Assembly: GCA_902783355.1 (NCBI GenBank)
Contig: CACZQQ010000069.1
Span: 1 to 8,877 of the forward strand
DNA length: 8,877 nt
Source of the DNA: an uncultured bacterium
GTDB lineage: Bacteria > Verrucomicrobiota > Lentisphaeria > Oligosphaerales > Oligosphaeraceae
Direction of reading: 5' to 3'
Position 1 is the stretch's first letter. The number at the start of each line of letters is the position of its first letter. A program made the translations under genes and the position numbers. A model generated the notes under the pieces. That model saw only the letters and a program-made list of their open reading frames with translations, made no database searches and was not told the origin of the DNA. This document shows positions 6,912 through 8,877 of this stretch, piece by piece.

Positions 6912-6940
6912 AATGTAATGCACTTTTCTTGTTTTGTCAA
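6912..6940 (-). promoter_or_regulatory. Sigma-70-type promoter of the sialidase-like/DUF6259 operon
   Basis: On the minus strand TTGACA (6940-6935) is followed after 17 bases by TACATT (6917-6912). Transcription would begin near 6905, giving a leader of about 110 bases before the ATG at 6794. The region is AT-rich, unlike the GC-rich repeat mosaic just upstream of it. The -35 is perfect and the -10 has four of six consensus bases. The imperfect palindrome GCAT-N6-ATGC overlies the -10 and could be an operator. Confidence 0.72.
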
Positions 6941-7092
6941 GCGCCCTGAATACTTTTTTGAGTCCGTGCAACCTTTTTTGTCGCGCACGCTGTGCGCGGA
7001 GGGGGACTTGGGGCGGCCATCCGCAGGCTGCGCGCCCTGCGGGCGCTTGCCAGCGGTTACGCGAAATCGCGCACTTACGTGCGCTGCCGCTT

Positions 7093-7115
7093 CGCGGCTT
7101 CAATAGCTTTCAACC
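7093..7115. repeat. 23-bp repeat (CTTCAATAGCTTTCAACC core), copy A
   Basis: Identical over 23 bases to 7366-7388 and 7495-7517: CGCGG plus CTTCAATAGCTTTCAACC. It is preceded by the hairpin GCCGC-TTC-GCGGC. The core contains TTCAA twice at a 10-base spacing, which could be one face of a protein-binding site. Confidence 0.9.
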
Positions 7116-7124
7116 TGAGCGGCG

Positions 7125-7150
7125 CGGGAGGGCCGCGCTCCTGCGCGGCC
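7125..7150 (+). repeat. 26-bp hairpin element, copy 3
   Basis: Same leader CGGGAG and the perfect stem GGCCGCGC-TCCT-GCGCGGCC (7131-7150). It lies in the mosaic between the SUMF1-domain and sialidase-like genes, 10 bases after one copy of the CTTCAATAGCTTTCAACC repeat. Confidence 0.85.
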
Positions 7151-7159
7151 GCCACCTTT

Positions 7160-7187
7160 GCAGAGCCTTCGCGGGGTGGCGCAGATG
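7160..7187. repeat. 28-bp repeat, copy 1
   Basis: It contains CCTTCGCGGGGTGGC and matches 7317-7344 at 25 of 28 positions. The perfect hairpin at 7187-7209 follows at once. Confidence 0.8.
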
Positions 7188-7209
7188 TGGGCAGCCACGG
7201 GCTGCCCAC
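7187..7209. other. Perfect 10-bp hairpin
   Basis: GTGGGCAGCC (7187-7196), loop ACG, GGCTGCCCAC (7200-7209). It is among the strongest short stems of the window. No T-run follows on either strand, so it does not look like an intrinsic terminator. Confidence 0.75.
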
Positions 7210-7316
7210 TCAGGACGGTGTGCGCAAGGGGCTGGGCGGGTGCGGGGATGCAACCGACGGGAGGGCTTTCGCGCCGCTCGCCCTGCCAGGGGCTTTCATT
7301 GCGAAAAGCATCGGCT

Positions 7317-7344
7317 GCAGAACCTTCGCGGGGTGGCACAAATG
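7317..7344. repeat. 28-bp repeat, copy 2
   Basis: 25 of 28 positions match 7160-7187. It runs directly into the CACAAATGC block that leads to the 23-bp repeat copy B. Confidence 0.8.
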
Positions 7345-7365
7345 CAGCGCGAAAAATCCGCAGCC

Positions 7366-7388
7366 CGCGGCTTCAATAGCTTTCAACC
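7366..7388. repeat. 23-bp repeat, copy B
   Basis: Perfect copy. With the preceding block that starts CACAAATGC and contains GCGCGAAAAA (from 7338) it forms a larger unit that recurs at 7460-7518. Confidence 0.9.
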
Positions 7389-7396
7389 CGGCGGCG

Positions 7397-7463
7397 GCGC
7401 TTTATCTGCGGCATGCCGCCCCAAGGCGGACCGTCCTGAGTGCGCGGCCCGTGGCCGCGCACA
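7397..7463 (-). repeat. 67-bp intergenic element, copy 2 (after the SUMF1-domain gene)
   Basis: Second copy of the element at 28-94, 61 of 67 identical. Here GCGGCATGCCGC (7408-7419) is a perfect palindrome where copy 1 has one changed base, and GCGCGGCC-CGT-GGCCGCGC is a perfect 8-bp hairpin. Its last 11 bases, GGCCGCGCACA (7453-7463), recur at 7525-7535. Confidence 0.85.
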
Positions 7464-7535
7464 AATGCGGCGCGAAAAACCACCGCCCGCGGCCCGCGGC
7501 TTCAATAGCTTTCAACCCAACTCCGGCCGCGCACA
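7453..7535. repeat. 72-bp segment with 11-bp direct repeats at its ends
   Basis: GGCCGCGCACA occurs at 7453-7463 and 7525-7535. Copy 1 of the larger element (near 85-105) runs straight through this point, from its CCGCGCACA to CCCAGCTCCGG. Copy 2 has the extra 72 bp, which carry the 23-bp repeat copy C. CCCAACTCCGG is also doubled, at 7516-7526 and 7536-7546. Confidence 0.7.
7495..7517. repeat. 23-bp repeat, copy C
   Basis: Perfect copy, with the same upstream block (CACAAATGC and GCGCGAAAAA) as copy B. It is preceded by the GC stem CCGCG-GCC-CGCGG and lies within a 72-bp segment bounded by GGCCGCGCACA on both sides. Confidence 0.9.
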
Positions 7536-7547
7536 CCCAACTCCGGT

Positions 7548-8804
7548 TCAGCGGACTTGCAGGGGCAAGGAAAGGCGGAAGCCGTCGTAGTAGCCGCGGT
7601 GCGACGGGCCGCCGAAGCGTGCCGCCGAACGGCAGCGGCGCGCGTAGCTGCCCCAGCTGCCGCCGCGCAGCGAGCGATACGCCCCCTTCAAGGCCCCCTG
7701 GGGATTCACGACGGCGGCGGCGCCCAACTTGGCGGCATACCAGTCCAGGCACCATTCATAGACATTGCCATGCATGTCGTAGAGCCCCCAGGCATTCGGG
7801 ATATAGGAGCCGACCTTCGCCGTCCCGTACATCGTCGTGCAGGAGTTGGTGAAGCCGCTTCCGCCGTTGAACCAGTATCTACCGACCTCCGCCATGTTGG
7901 GGCAGCTGTCTTCACTCGTCAGGTCCTTTCCGGAATTCAGGGCGGTCATGATTTCCGCGCGGCAGGCGTACTCCCACTCGGCCTCGGTCGGCAGGTCGAA
8001 GTCAAGCCCCGTCCTCGCGCGCAGCTTCCCAAGGAAGGACCTCTCGTCCACGACATGTCCGTAGGCCGGCCATCCCGCGCCCGCCTGGCTTCCGCGGATG
8101 TCGTTGTAGGAGACATTCTCCACGGGGCGGGTGGCGTAGTAGTCCTCGTTGCTGAAGTAGCTCGGCCTTTCGCCCGTCACCAGTTCCCACTGGCGCTGCG
8201 TGCATTCGAAGACGCCGATGTAGAACATCTGGGCAAGGGTCACCTTGTGCTGCGTCTCGTTGTTGCTTCCCAGTTCGTTGCCCAGGCTGCCCATGGTGAA
8301 GGTGCCGGCGGGAATCTGCCGCAGCCACAGTTCGGTGGTGCGGCAGGCGTCGTTGGCCAGATCGGGCCCCGTGCCGCTGTAGCGGACTTCGCCGGTCTCC
8401 AGGTTCACGACCATGTAGGGGCCGAACCCCGCCATCGCGTGCACCTTCGCCTGGAAGGCGGAGGATTCGACGGCGGAGGCCTTGAGGGCGGGCTCGTCCT
8501 TCGACGCGTCCCACGTGACGGTGTAGGGGCCGCCCGCCTTGACGGGGGCCGACGCGCCGTCGCCCGACAGGGACTTCATGCGGACGGCGTTGCCGCCGTC
8601 GATGCCCGTGAAATCGACATAGACGTCCTTCGGCTTGCCTTCCTTGTCCAGCTCGTCGCATACGATGGAATAGGTGATGTCCACCTGGCCGTTCCACGGC
8701 AGGCGCGGCTTGACCTGCACGTCGGTCACGCGCACCTCCGCGCGGAGGACGAGGGACGTCAGAGACATCAGAAGGCAGCAAAGCAAGGCGGCGATCTTTT
8801 TCAT
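7548..8804 (-). CDS. Secreted SUMF1/FGE-sulfatase domain protein, probably not a true FGE
   Basis: A 418-aa exported protein. Residues 1-22 are a signal peptide (MKKIAALLCCLLMSLTSLVL, then RA). Residues about 23-130 (from EVRVTDVQV, with LPWNGQVDITY) look like a beta-sandwich domain. Residues about 155-415 are the SUMF1 (formylglycine-generating enzyme-like) domain: GTFTMGS (167-173), FECTQRQW (199-206), RPVENVSY (226-233), LPTEAEWEYA (271-280), GLYDMHGNVYEW (340-351), RSLRGGSW (377-384) and GFRLSLP (408-414). True FGE has two copper-binding cysteines shortly after RGGS. Here that stretch is GSYARRC, whose single C391 aligns with a tyrosine of FGE by my manual alignment, so sulfatase-activating function is unlikely. 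The start at 8804 is chosen over 8834 because GGGAG lies 8 bases upstream and the signal peptide begins there. Its role is unknown; a binding or structural use of the fold is plausible. Confidence 0.92.
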   Translation of the reverse strand: MKKIAALLCCLLMSLTSLVLRAEVRVTDVQVKPRLPWNGQVDITYSIVCDELDKEGKPKDVYVDFTGIDGGNAVRMKSLSGDGASAPVKAGGPYTVTWDASKDEPALKASAVESSAFQAKVHAMAGFGPYMVVNLETGEVRYSGTGPDLANDACRTTELWLRQIPAGTFTMGSLGNELGSNNETQHKVTLAQMFYIGVFECTQRQWELVTGERPSYFSNEDYYATRPVENVSYNDIRGSQAGAGWPAYGHVVDERSFLGKLRARTGLDFDLPTEAEWEYACRAEIMTALNSGKDLTSEDSCPNMAEVGRYWFNGGSGFTNSCTTMYGTAKVGSYIPNAWGLYDMHGNVYEWCLDWYAAKLGAAAVVNPQGALKGAYRSLRGGSWGSYARRCRSAARFGGPSHRGYYDGFRLSLPLQVR

Positions 8805-8812
8805 CGGGGAGA

Positions 8813-8817
8813 CTCCC
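8813..8817 (-). promoter_or_regulatory. Ribosome binding site of the SUMF1-domain gene
   Basis: GGGAG on the minus strand lies 8 bases before the ATG at 8804 and favours that start over the in-frame ATG at 8834. Confidence 0.75.
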
Positions 8818-8840
8818 AAAAGAGCGAAAAACAACGCATT

Positions 8841-8873
8841 CCCACTGGGAAAGCGGATAACTTACCCTTTCCC
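8841..8873. repeat. Competing inverted repeats upstream of the SUMF1-domain gene
   Basis: GGGAAAG (8847-8853) and CTTTCCC (8867-8873) are perfect complements. TTCCC-ACT-GGGAA just beside them uses part of the same bases, so only one stem can form at a time. It lies 37-70 bases before the gene start, at the window edge. It could be an operator or part of a leader. Confidence 0.45.
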
Positions 8874-8877
8874 GAAA

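Larger units (their letters stand above)
6810..7547. other. 738-bp gene-free region: promoter plus hairpin-rich repeat mosaic
   Basis: 6810-6940 is an AT-rich leader and promoter for the sialidase-like gene. From 6941 on it is mainly GC-rich repeat modules: the 23-bp repeat three times, the 28-bp repeat twice, one copy each of the 26-bp and 67-bp elements, and further stems such as CGCGCAC-GCT-GTGCGCG (6982-6998) and GCGCAC-TTAC-GTGCGC (7069-7084). ACTCAGGACGGT (7208-7219) is complementary to 7430-7441. Long open frames cross it on the plus strand, but they follow from low stop-codon frequency in GC-rich repeats and run antisense into the SUMF1-domain gene. I see no protein-coding gene, tRNA or known RNA. 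Confidence 0.75.

Noticed and set aside
6982..6998. CGCGCAC-GCT-GTGCGCG next to a T6 run as an intrinsic terminator
   Set aside because: The T-run lies before the stem on the plus strand and reads as A on the minus strand, so it cannot serve as the U-tract of either transcript.
7093..7517. A CRISPR array
   Set aside because: Only three 23-bp copies with unequal gaps (about 250 and 106 bases) and no cas genes; the gaps themselves contain other repeats.
6934..7852. Long plus-strand open frames (218 and 286 codons) across the repeat mosaic
   Set aside because: Their protein text is repeats read in frame (for example RGFNSFQP and AASIAFNP several times), they lack ribosome sites, and the longer one runs antisense into the SUMF1-domain gene.
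7548..8804. Calling the SUMF1-domain protein a sulfatase-activating enzyme
   Set aside because: The two catalytic cysteines are absent by manual alignment and no sulfatase is in the window.

Overview
The window is GC-rich bacterial DNA. All six genes I accept lie on the minus strand, so the locus reads from right to left. The gene content suggests the PVC superphylum, most likely a gut- or rumen-type member of Lentisphaerota (Victivallales-like) or Kiritimatiellota. The pointers are an isolated pseudopilin with the H-X9-DG C-terminus, a SUMF1-domain protein with a beta-sandwich-like N-terminal half, a large DUF6259-like putative glycosidase, and a sialidase-fold protein. This assignment rests on protein style only, because the window holds no rRNA or other phylogenetic marker.

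Layout in transcription order: (1) 8804-7548, a secreted SUMF1-domain protein without the catalytic cysteines of true formylglycine-generating enzyme. (2) 7547-6810, a 738-bp gene-free stretch. Its left end carries a good sigma-70-type promoter and an AT-rich leader for the next gene; the rest is a mosaic of short GC-rich repeats and hairpins. (3) 6794-5643, an exported sialidase-fold (Asp-box) protein, followed after 9 bp by (4) 5633-3516, a DUF6259-like TIM-barrel enzyme with no signal peptide. (5) After a 197-bp spacer with a duplicated leader and a G-quadruplex motif comes 3318-2587, a type II/IV pseudopilin. (6) After a 198-bp spacer with inverted hairpin repeats comes 2388-934, a sodium:solute symporter. 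(7) 869-147 is a FadR/FCD-type GntR regulator with its own promoter; the -35 box of that promoter contains the stop codon of the symporter gene. (8) 1-146 carries a second copy of one of the intergenic repeats.

Together genes 3-7 look like a small glycan or acid-sugar utilisation locus: an exported sialidase-like protein, an inner-membrane Na+ symporter, a cytoplasmic carbohydrate hydrolase, and an FCD-family sensor-repressor. The substrate cannot be read from the sequence; a sialic-acid-like sugar or related acid is a guess from context. Why a lone pseudopilin sits inside the locus is unexplained.

The least explained content is the family of intergenic repeats: a hairpin found three times with paired compensatory base changes, a 67-bp element found after two different genes, and an 18-base tail (CTTCAATAGCTTTCAACC) found three times. 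They behave like a REP- or MITE-like family, but I recognise none of them.
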